Positions 5,648 to 10,668 of a stretch of 10,668 nucleotides of DNA are shown here, one piece after another. Position numbers and translations under genes: made by a program. Source of the DNA: Frankiaceae bacterium (GTDB lineage Bacteria > Actinomycetota > Actinomycetes > Mycobacteriales > SCTD01); the NCBI GenBank assembly GCA_947479995.1, contig CANKBT010000084.1:1-10668 (forward strand), read 5' to 3'. The notes beneath the pieces were generated by a model that was given only the letters and a program-made list of their open reading frames with translations, searched no databases and was not told the DNA's origin. The first letter of the stretch is position 1. Each line of letters begins with the position of its first letter.

Positions 5648-6975
5648 CCTCGCTCGAGCGGGAGCACCCGCGCGACCGGGTCGGCCACGACCGCGGCGTC
5701 GCCGACGAGCACGGTGACGAGGCGCTCGGGCGCGAGGTAGGTGGCGGCCGCCTCCAGCGCCGCGTCGACCGTGACGCCGGCCATCGCGCGCGGGTGCTCG
5801 CGCAGCCAGTCGAGGCCGAGGCCGGCCGCGGTGAGCGCCGACAGCGTGCTGGCCAGCCCGGCCTGCGAGGCGGTCGACAGCGCGAGCGTGCCGGTGGCGT
5901 AGCGCCGCGCCTGGTCGAGCTCGGCCTGCGTGACGGGCAGCGTGGCGATGCGGCCGAGCTCGTAGAGCGTCTCGACGAGCGCCGGCGCCGTCACGTCGGT
6001 CGCGACGTCGGTCGCGAGCGTGAGGCGCGAGCCGCCGGGCGGGTGCTCCACGCCGGAGTGCGGGCTGTACGTGTAGCCCTTGTCCTCGCGGATGTTGGCG
6101 ACCCAGCGCGAGGAGAAGTAGCCGCCGAGCACGAGGTTCGCGAGCGTCAGCGCCGCGTGGTCGGGGTGCGTGCGCACCGGCGCGGGGCCGGCGAGGCGGA
6201 TCGAGGTCTGCACGGCGCCGGGGCGGTCGACGAGCACCGCCGGGCCGGGCACCACCGCGGGCACCGGCGGCGTGAGCACCGCCGAGCCGGCGGCCGTCCA
6301 GCCGGCCATCGCCCCCTCGACGAGGCCGAGCGCGCGCGCCGGCGACAGGTCGCCGACGAGCACGAGCACGCTGCCGGCCGGGGCGACGCGCTTGCCGTGC
6401 AGCGACCGGAGCTGGCCGGCCTTGACCGCCGCGACGTCGTCGGCCGTCGGCAGCTCGCGGCCGTACGGGTGGTCGCCGTAGAGCCGCGACAGCAGCGCCT
6501 CGCGGGCGATGACGCCCGGCTGGCTGCGGTAGATCGCGAGCTCCTGCACGAGCCGGTCGCGCTCGCCGGCGACCTCGTCCTTCGGGTACGCCGCGGACGT
6601 CAGCACCTCGGCGAGCAGGTCGAGCAGCCCGCCGAGCGACGCCGACAGCGCGGAGCCGCCGATCGAGAGCCGGTCGGCGTCGACGCTCGCCGACAGCGAG
6701 CCGCCGAGCCCCTGCAGGTCGGCGGCGAGGCGCTCGGCGCTGCGGCGGTCGGTGCCCGACAGCAGCGTGTCGCCGAGCAGCTGGCCGCGCGCGGTGTGCG
6801 CGGCGCCCTTGCCGGCGAAGGGGATGCGCAGGCGCAGCTCGACGAGCGGCACGCCGGGGCGCCGGACGGCCAGCACGCGCAGGCCGTTGTCGAGCACGCG
6901 CTCGGCGACGGTCGGCAGCTTCTGCGGGCGGGGCGCGCCCGGGGCGGGGATCGCGCGCGTCGCGGGGGCGGTCAC
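5644..6975 (-). CDS. M16 peptidase-like protein, non-catalytic (R/Y) subunit
   Basis: A 443-residue protein with two M16 (insulinase/pitrilysin-type) domains, RVLDNGLRVLAV opening the first and LVGDLSPARALGLVEGAMAGW closing it. The zinc site is lost: where active members have HxxEH, this one has QLLGD (65-69) in an otherwise aligned segment ending LLSGT. The C-terminal domain keeps FSSRWVANIREDKGYTYSP (287-305), containing the Arg and Tyr typical of the partner subunit in M16B heterodimers. In such pairs, as in bacterial SPH2681/SPH2682-like proteins and mitochondrial processing peptidase, the R/Y subunit binds substrate while the HxxEH subunit cuts. The gene overlaps the upstream catalytic gene by GTGA (start 6975, upstream stop 6972-6974) and the downstream nudC by GTGA. 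No signal peptide is seen. The start is fixed by this overlap; the 48-residue extension to 7119 is shadow. Confidence 0.9.
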   Translation of the reverse strand: MTAPATRAIPAPGAPRPQKLPTVAERVLDNGLRVLAVRRPGVPLVELRLRIPFAGKGAAHTARGQLLGDTLLSGTDRRSAERLAADLQGLGGSLSASVDADRLSIGGSALSASLGGLLDLLAEVLTSAAYPKDEVAGERDRLVQELAIYRSQPGVIAREALLSRLYGDHPYGRELPTADDVAAVKAGQLRSLHGKRVAPAGSVLVLVGDLSPARALGLVEGAMAGWTAAGSAVLTPPVPAVVPGPAVLVDRPGAVQTSIRLAGPAPVRTHPDHAALTLANLVLGGYFSSRWVANIREDKGYTYSPHSGVEHPPGGSRLTLATDVATDVTAPALVETLYELGRIATLPVTQAELDQARRYATGTLALSTASQAGLASTLSALTAAGLGLDWLREHPRAMAGVTVDAALEAAATYLAPERLVTVLVGDAAVVADPVARVLPLERG

Positions 6976-8318
6976 GCGGCACCGCCCGGGCGCAGCTCGA
7001 GCACGGCGCGGTCGCCGCGCAGCGTCGCGGCCGCGGCCTGCACCTGCTCCCGGGTCACCGCGTCGAGCAGGCCCGGCACCTCGTTGACGAGCTCGGCGCG
7101 GCCGCGCTGCTGCTCGCACACCGCCATGGCCTGCGCGCGTCCGAGCACGGGGTCGACCTCGCGCAGGTAGCGGGCGCGCATGCGCGCCACGGTGCGGGCC
7201 AGCTCGGCGTCGTCGAGGCCGTCGGCGGCCAGCCGCGCGAGCTCCTCGTCGACGGTCGCCAGCACCACGTCGGCCGACACCTCCGCCGGGTGGTGCACCT
7301 CGATGAGGAAGGGCGTGGGGTCACGGGCGTCGAGCGGGTCGCCCATGATGCCGAGGTAGCCGCCGATGCTCGTGGCCGTGCGGTCCTTCATGAGCATGCG
7401 GTCCTGCAGCCGCGACGCGTCGCCGTCGGTGAGCACCTCGGCGAGCACGACGTACGGCAGGTAGGCCTCGAGGTCGGCCGGGTCGGGCACGCGCCAGGCG
7501 ACCGCCACGGCGGGGGCCGGGGCCAGCGGGTCGTGGTGCACGTGCCGCACCTCGCCCGCGGGCGGCGGCTCGGCGAAGTCGCCGCGGGCCGGCACGTCGC
7601 GCGCGGGGATGTCGCCGAAGTGCTGCGCGGCGAGGCGCAGCACCTCCTCCGGGTCGACGTCGCCGACGACCGACAGCACGGCGTTGCCCGGCGCGTAGTA
7701 GCGGTCGAAGAAGCCCTGCGCGTCCTGCAGGGTCGCGCTCTCGAGGTCGACGAAGTCGCCGTAGCCGTTGTGGCTGTTGGTGAACGTCGCGTAGAGGACC
7801 GGCGGCAGCAGGATCCACGGGAAGCCGCCGTACGGGCGGTTCATGACGTTGACGCGGATCTCGTTCTGCACGACCGCGACCTGGTTGTCGAGGTTCTCCT
7901 GCGTGAGCGCGACCGAGCGCATGCGGTCGGCCTCGAGGAACAGCGCCAGCTCGAGCGCGCCGCTCGGCATGAGCTCGTAGTAGTTCGTGTAGTCGAGGTG
8001 CGTCGAGCCGTTGAGCGTGCCGCCGTTGCCCTGCACCTGCGTGAAGTGCTCGGTCTTGCCGAGGTTGGCCGAGCCCTGGAACATCAGGTGCTCGAACAGG
8101 TGCGCGAAGCCGGTGCGCCCCTCGGGCTCGGAGCGGAAGCCCACGTCGTAGTAGACGGCCACGGCGACGACCGGGCTGCTGCGGTCCTCGCTGACCACGA
8201 CGCGCAGCCCGTTGTCGAGCGTCGCGCGCGTCACGGGGAAGGCGAGGGCGGGGGCGCGGACCGGTCCACGGGTCGCGGCGCGTCGGGCAGGGGCCTTGCG
8301 TGGGGTGGCGGTCGGCAC
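6972..8318 (-). CDS. M16 family zinc metallopeptidase, catalytic subunit
   Basis: A 448-residue M16 peptidase that degrades peptides or processes proteins with a zinc ion. The inverted zinc motif HLFEH lies at 73-77 within RTGFAHLFEHLMFQGS, and the third ligand is Glu153 in QNEIRVNVMN, 76 residues after His77, the family spacing. The start of the fold is TLDNGLRVVVSEDRSSPVVAVAVYYDVG; the second domain is signalled by VAVAWRVPDP and DGDASRLQDRML. The first 25 residues are basic and Ala-rich (TPRKAPARRAATRG) with no hydrophobic core, so export by Sec is not indicated. It heads the operon M16-M16-nudC. GTG at 8318 has no properly spaced Shine-Dalgarno, but TAGCGT (8325-8330) sits exactly 6 bases upstream. 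Together with the next gene it likely forms an active/inactive heterodimer. The natural substrate is not inferable. Confidence 0.94.
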   Translation of the reverse strand: MPTATPRKAPARRAATRGPVRAPALAFPVTRATLDNGLRVVVSEDRSSPVVAVAVYYDVGFRSEPEGRTGFAHLFEHLMFQGSANLGKTEHFTQVQGNGGTLNGSTHLDYTNYYELMPSGALELALFLEADRMRSVALTQENLDNQVAVVQNEIRVNVMNRPYGGFPWILLPPVLYATFTNSHNGYGDFVDLESATLQDAQGFFDRYYAPGNAVLSVVGDVDPEEVLRLAAQHFGDIPARDVPARGDFAEPPPAGEVRHVHHDPLAPAPAVAVAWRVPDPADLEAYLPYVVLAEVLTDGDASRLQDRMLMKDRTATSIGGYLGIMGDPLDARDPTPFLIEVHHPAEVSADVVLATVDEELARLAADGLDDAELARTVARMRARYLREVDPVLGRAQAMAVCEQQRGRAELVNEVPGLLDAVTREQVQAAAATLRGDRAVLELRPGGAA

Positions 8319-8330
8319 GCTCCGACGCTA
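8319..8330 (-). promoter_or_regulatory. Candidate -10 of the M16-M16-nudC operon (leaderless)
   Basis: Minus-strand TAGCGT (8325-8330) has the TAnnnT form of an actinobacterial -10. It is followed by CGGAGC and then the GTG at 8318, so the start point would fall on or next to the start codon. The only Shine-Dalgarno-like bases (GGAG) are one base from the GTG, too close to work. No clear -35 is visible at 16-19 bases. The divergent MerR promoter begins about 30 bases away. Confidence 0.45.
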
Positions 8331-8361
8331 GTACGGGCTCCCGGACCGGGCTGGGCGGCGC

Positions 8362-8399
8362 TTGACTTCGAGTGCGCTCGAACGGGCAGGGTCGGTCGC
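8362..8399 (+). promoter_or_regulatory. MerR-type promoter with 19-bp spacer and operator dyad
   Basis: TTGACT (8362-8367) is a near-perfect -35. CAGGGT (8387-8392) is a plausible -10. They are separated by 19 bases, the overlong spacer of promoters activated by MerR-family proteins, which twist the DNA to realign the two boxes. Between them lies the dyad TTCGAG-N4-CTCGAA (8367-8382). Seven bases after the -10 comes the GTG at 8400, so the mRNA is probably leaderless. The site lies directly before the merR gene, so autoregulation with the cotranscribed aldo/keto reductase is expected. It could also influence the divergent M16 operon. Confidence 0.82.
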
Positions 8400-8819
8400 G
8401 TGACGACGACAGCGACGGCACCGACGGCACCGACGGCACCGACGGCGAGCGAGCCCCTGCTGGACATCCGCGCCATGGCGGAGCGCAGCGGCATCACGGC
8501 GACCGCCCTGCGGTGGTACGAGTCGACCGGGCTGCTCCTGCGCCCGCCGGTCCGCACCAGCGGCGGCCAGCGGCGCTACGACCAGGCGCAGGCCGCGTGG
8601 CTGCAGATGCTCACGTGCCTGCGCGGCACGGGCATGCCCGTCGCGACCATGCGGCGCTACGCCGAGCTGTGCCGGCAGGGCGACGGCAACGAGGCCGAGC
8701 GCCTCGCGCTGCTCGAGGCCCACCGCGACGTCGCACGAGCACGGTACGAGCAGGCCCAGCGCGACCTCGCCGCCATCGAGCGGAAGGTCGCGCTCTACCG
8801 GGAGAAGGTCCAGTCATGA
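8400..8819 (+). CDS. MerR family transcriptional regulator (AdhR/NmlR-like)
   Basis: A 139-residue DNA-binding regulator. After a low-complexity Thr/Ala/Pro tail (1-18), the winged helix-turn-helix runs from LLDIRAMAERSG (20-31) through TATALRWYESTGLL (33-47) to GGQRRYD (55-61), all hallmarks of MerR. Then comes LTCLRGTGMPVATMRRYAEL, followed by a long coiled-coil dimerisation helix (about 95-137) ending REKVQS. Cys73 and Cys91 are the only cysteines; Cys73 lies about where the conserved cysteine of aldehyde/redox-responsive AdhR/NmlR proteins falls, so an electrophile or redox signal is plausible but unproven. No metal-binding C-terminal cysteine pair is present, which argues against a metal sensor. 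GTG at 8400 is chosen because it follows the promoter -10 by 7 bases and lacks a Shine-Dalgarno; the longer open frame from 7290 is antisense shadow. The stop overlaps the next ATG. Confidence 0.92.
   Translation: MTTTATAPTAPTAPTASEPLLDIRAMAERSGITATALRWYESTGLLLRPPVRTSGGQRRYDQAQAAWLQMLTCLRGTGMPVATMRRYAELCRQGDGNEAERLALLEAHRDVARARYEQAQRDLAAIERKVALYREKVQS
8413..8446 (+). repeat. Tandem 9-base repeat inside the merR start region
   Basis: CGACGGCAC is present three times in a row (8413-8439) with a further 7 bases of a fourth copy (to 8446). It begins 13 bases into the coding sequence and encodes the repeated TAP tripeptide in the flexible tail before the HTH domain. Copy-number change would stay in frame and alter only the tail length. 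Confidence 0.88.
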
Positions 8820-9799
8820 GCTACCCCACCCGTCGCCTCGGCGACCTCACCGTCAGCGCGCAGGGCCTCGGCTGCATGGGCATGTCGGAGTTCTACGGCG
8901 CCGGCGACGACGCCGAGTCGACCGCCGTCATCGGGCGCGCGCTCGACCTCGGCGTGACGTTCCTCGACACCGCCGACATGTACGGCCCGTTCACCAACGA
9001 GCGGCTCGTCGGCCGCGCCATCGCCTCGCGCCGCGACGAGGTCGTCCTCGCGACCAAGTTCGCCAACGTGCGCGGCGAGGACGGCTCGTTCCAGGGCATC
9101 CGCGGCGACGCGGCGTACGTCCGCCAGGCCTGCGACGCGTCGCTGCAGCGCCTCGGCGTGGACCACGTCGACCTCTACTACCAGCACCGCGTCGACCCGT
9201 CGGTGCCGATCGAGGAGACCGTCGGCGCGATGGCGGAGCTCGTCGCGGCCGGCAAGGTCCGCCACCTCGGCCTGTCCGAGGCCGGTGCCGAGACGATCCG
9301 GCGCGCGCACGCCGTGCACCCCATCACGGCGCTGCAGAGCGAGTACTCGCTGTTCACCCGCGACCTCGAGGCCGAGGTGCTGCCGGTGCTCCGCGAGCTC
9401 GGCATCGGCCTGGTGGCGTACTCGCCGCTCGGTCGCGGCTTCCTCACCGGGCAGATCACCTCGCTCGACGACCTCGCGCCGGACGACTCGCGGCGCTCCC
9501 GCTTCCCGCGCTTCGCCGAGGAGGCGCTGCAGGCCAACCTGCGGCACGTCGAGGACGTCAAGGCGATGGCGGCCGAGAAGGGCGTGACGCCCGGGCAGGT
9601 CGCGCTGGCGTGGGTGCTCGCGCAGGGCGACGACGTCGTGCCGATCCCCGGCACCAAGCGCCAGCGCTACCTCGAGGAGAACGCCGCCGCGGTCGACGTC
9701 GTGCTCAGCGAGGCGGACGTCGCGCGGCTCACGAGCGCCGTGCCGGCCGAGGCGGTCGTCGGCGACCGCTACGCCGACATGAGCTCGGTGCAGCGCTAG
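8816..9799 (+). CDS. Aldo/keto reductase (AKR13/YakC-like)
   Basis: A 327-residue cytosolic NADPH-type oxidoreductase of the (beta/alpha)8 aldo/keto reductase superfamily, reducing aldehydes or ketones to alcohols. The catalytic tetrad is intact: Asp51 and Tyr56 in FLDTADMYGPFTNE, Lys81 in LATKF and His124 in DLYYQHRVD. GLGCMGMSEFYG (17-28) is the start typical of the AKR13-like group. Cofactor-binding segments are AYSPLGRGFLTG (201-212) and IPGTKRQRYLEEN (277-289). The ATG overlaps the merR stop as ATGA, and GGAGAAGG sits about 8 bases upstream, so translation is coupled and also independently supported. Its placement under a MerR-type promoter suggests induction by a reactive carbonyl, electrophile or oxidant. 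The substrate is unknown. It converges on the DinB gene with only four bases between stops. Confidence 0.95.
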   Translation: MSYPTRRLGDLTVSAQGLGCMGMSEFYGAGDDAESTAVIGRALDLGVTFLDTADMYGPFTNERLVGRAIASRRDEVVLATKFANVRGEDGSFQGIRGDAAYVRQACDASLQRLGVDHVDLYYQHRVDPSVPIEETVGAMAELVAAGKVRHLGLSEAGAETIRRAHAVHPITALQSEYSLFTRDLEAEVLPVLRELGIGLVAYSPLGRGFLTGQITSLDDLAPDDSRRSRFPRFAEEALQANLRHVEDVKAMAAEKGVTPGQVALAWVLAQGDDVVPIPGTKRQRYLEENAAAVDVVLSEADVARLTSAVPAEAVVGDRYADMSSVQR

Positions 9800-9803
9800 C
9801 GGC

Positions 9804-10334
9804 TCACTCGCCGACCTGCCCGTCGAGCGCCTGGCGGAGCAGGTCGGCGTGCCCGTTGTGCCGGGCGTACTCCTCCACCATGTGCACGAGCACCCAGCGC
9901 AGCGACGGGTGCCCCTGCCCGCCCCACGCGGGGTGCGTCGCGTCGAGCCCGCCGGCGTCGAGCGCGCGCTGCACGACGTCGCGGGAGCGCTCGACGCTGG
10001 CGCGCCACGTGGCACGCAGCTCCTCGCCGGTGCGCGCGTGCGCCGTCTGCCACTCCTGGCCCCACGGCGCGGTCGCCCAGGGCTCGCCGAGCGGCTGCTC
10101 GTCGACGACCTCGGTGAACCAGCCCTCCTCGACGCGCGCGAGGTGCAGCAGCATCCCGCCGAGCGTCATGTCGGTCGGGTGCAGCGGCGCGCGCAGCTGC
10201 GCGTCGTCCAGCCCGCCCGTGCGCCACGCGAGCGTCGCCCGCTGGAACTCGAGGAAGCCGACCAGCGTCTCGGCCTCCGTGCCGGCCAGCGGCGGCTCGG
10301 GGCGGCCCTGGTCGTCGTCCTGGACCTCGTCCAC
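9804..10334 (-). CDS. DinB/DUF664 family putative metal-dependent protein
   Basis: A 176-residue four-helix-bundle protein of the DinB-like superfamily (DUF664 branch). Its function is not established; relatives include thiol-dependent (mycothiol or bacillithiol) transferases and isomerases. Recognisable segments are GTEAETLVGFLEFQRATLAWRTGGLD near the N-terminus, MTLGGMLLHLARVEEGWF (56-73) with His64, and SLRWVLVHMVEEYARHNGHADLLRQALDG near the C-terminus with His151, His159 and His162. His64 and the HNGH histidines probably form the metal site. The protein ends QVGE, as many relatives do. GTG at 10334 is chosen because TACGTT (10342-10347) lies 7 bases upstream, compatible with a leaderless start; GTG at 10352 would add six residues and has no better ribosome site. 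It converges on the aldo/keto reductase and is probably monocistronic. Confidence 0.87.
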   Translation of the reverse strand: MDEVQDDDQGRPEPPLAGTEAETLVGFLEFQRATLAWRTGGLDDAQLRAPLHPTDMTLGGMLLHLARVEEGWFTEVVDEQPLGEPWATAPWGQEWQTAHARTGEELRATWRASVERSRDVVQRALDAGGLDATHPAWGGQGHPSLRWVLVHMVEEYARHNGHADLLRQALDGQVGE

Positions 10335-10352
10335 GGCACGGAACGTACTCAC

Positions 10353-10668
10353 GGCGCCGCGCGCCGGAGGCGCCTCGACCGGGTCGACACGGCACGAGCT
10401 GGGGCAGGAGGTGCTGCTCGAGCTCGAGGAGCTCGCGACCCGCGTCCGACGACGCAGCAGGGCCCCGGGCAGCAGCGGCGCAAGGTCGTGCAGCAGGCCC
10501 TCGTCGCGGACGGGCACCTCGACGCTGGGGCGGCCCTTGCGCCCCGCGCCCTGGTGGAGCGAGCCGCCCCGACGAGGAAGCCGCGCAGGTGGGCGTGACG
10601 CGGGTCGAGGAGGTCGATCACGACGCCAGCCTGCGGTCACCCACCGACAGGACCACCCGGGTGTCCAC
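10353..10668 (-). other. Unassigned right edge; possible frameshifted gene remnant
   Basis: No intact gene is recognised. On the minus strand, coding-like segments succeed one another in three frames. First, MIDLLDPRHAHLRGFLVG starts from GTG at 10621. Second, a stretch of about 10565-10440 includes RPSVEVPVRDEGLLHDLAPL and has almost every third base G or C. Third, ELLELEQHLLPQLVP lies around 10395-10450. The GTG at 10621 also overlaps a TGA at 10618-10620 that closes a 16-residue open frame from the window edge (VDTRVVLSVGDRRLAS). This could be a decayed gene with two frameshifts, a gene spoiled by sequence errors, or noncoding DNA. The plus strand has a rival frame reading HELGQEVLLELEELATRV, so even the strand is not certain. 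No family was recognised. Confidence 0.3.

Noticed and set aside
5648..6982. N-terminal extension of NudC on the same strand
   Set aside because: The extension lies over the M16 partner gene in another frame and is low-complexity. NudC length (290 residues) and the GTGA overlap fix the start at 5647.
7290..8399. Upstream extension of the MerR protein
   Set aside because: It is antisense to the catalytic M16 gene. The promoter at 8362-8392 and the MerR domain start place the real start at 8400.
9800..9803. Terminator between the convergent aldo/keto reductase and DinB genes
   Set aside because: Only four bases separate the stops and no hairpin with a T-rich tail is present.
1..10668. A defence system, biosynthetic cluster, prophage or CRISPR array
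   Set aside because: No recognised nucleases, toxins, transposases, integrases, spaced repeats or biosynthetic enzymes are present. Apart from the small unresolved right edge, all genes fall into known families typical of an actinobacterial core region.

Overview
The window is very GC-rich, with third codon positions almost all G or C and many GTG starts, as in a high-GC actinobacterium. A mycoredoxin gene implies a mycothiol-using organism. The divergent uvrD2/mrx1 pair with nudC nearby resembles the Mycobacterium tuberculosis order uvrD2-mrx1-nudC (recalled: Rv3198c, Rv3198A, Rv3199c). Here four extra genes lie between mrx1 and nudC. The genus cannot be fixed from this sequence; a Geodermatophilus/Frankia/Kineococcus-like lineage is a guess.

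Layout: (1) 1-1665, minus: N-terminal 555 codons of a UvrD2-type helicase that runs off the left edge. (2) 1755-1997, plus: mycoredoxin Mrx1, divergent from the helicase. (3) 2097-2954, plus: GAF-ANTAR regulator, preceded by two adjacent inverted repeats. (4) about 3013-3567, plus: uridine kinase-like P-loop protein that has lost its Walker A lysine; it shares its stop tetranucleotide tail-to-tail with (5) 3564-4367, minus: six-helix DUF1206 membrane protein. (6) 4423-4800, plus: small YchJ/UPF0225 protein, overlapping the 3' end of the next operon by 26 bases. (7) 8318 to 4775, minus: a tightly coupled operon of catalytic M16 peptidase, non-catalytic M16 partner and NudC, with both junctions being 4-base GTGA overlaps. 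(8) 8400-9799, plus: a MerR-family regulator and an aldo/keto reductase in an ATGA-overlapping operon, whose promoter has the 19-bp spacer and dyad typical of MerR control. (9) 9804-10334, minus: a DinB/DUF664 protein. (10) 10353-10668: no confident gene, but coding-like pieces step through all three minus-strand frames.

Functionally, much of the window is housekeeping with a redox flavour: a mycothiol-linked reductase, an NAD(H)/NAD-RNA pyrophosphatase, an NADPH-type aldo/keto reductase under a cysteine-containing MerR regulator, and a DNA-repair helicase. I see no mobile element, CRISPR array, tRNA, rRNA or recognisable defence locus. The points most worth a second look are the tandem hairpin-like repeats before the ANTAR gene, the MerR-type promoter, the degenerate kinase, repeated -10-like hexamers placed 6-7 bases before GTG starts (possible leaderless mRNAs), and the three-frame remnant at the right edge.
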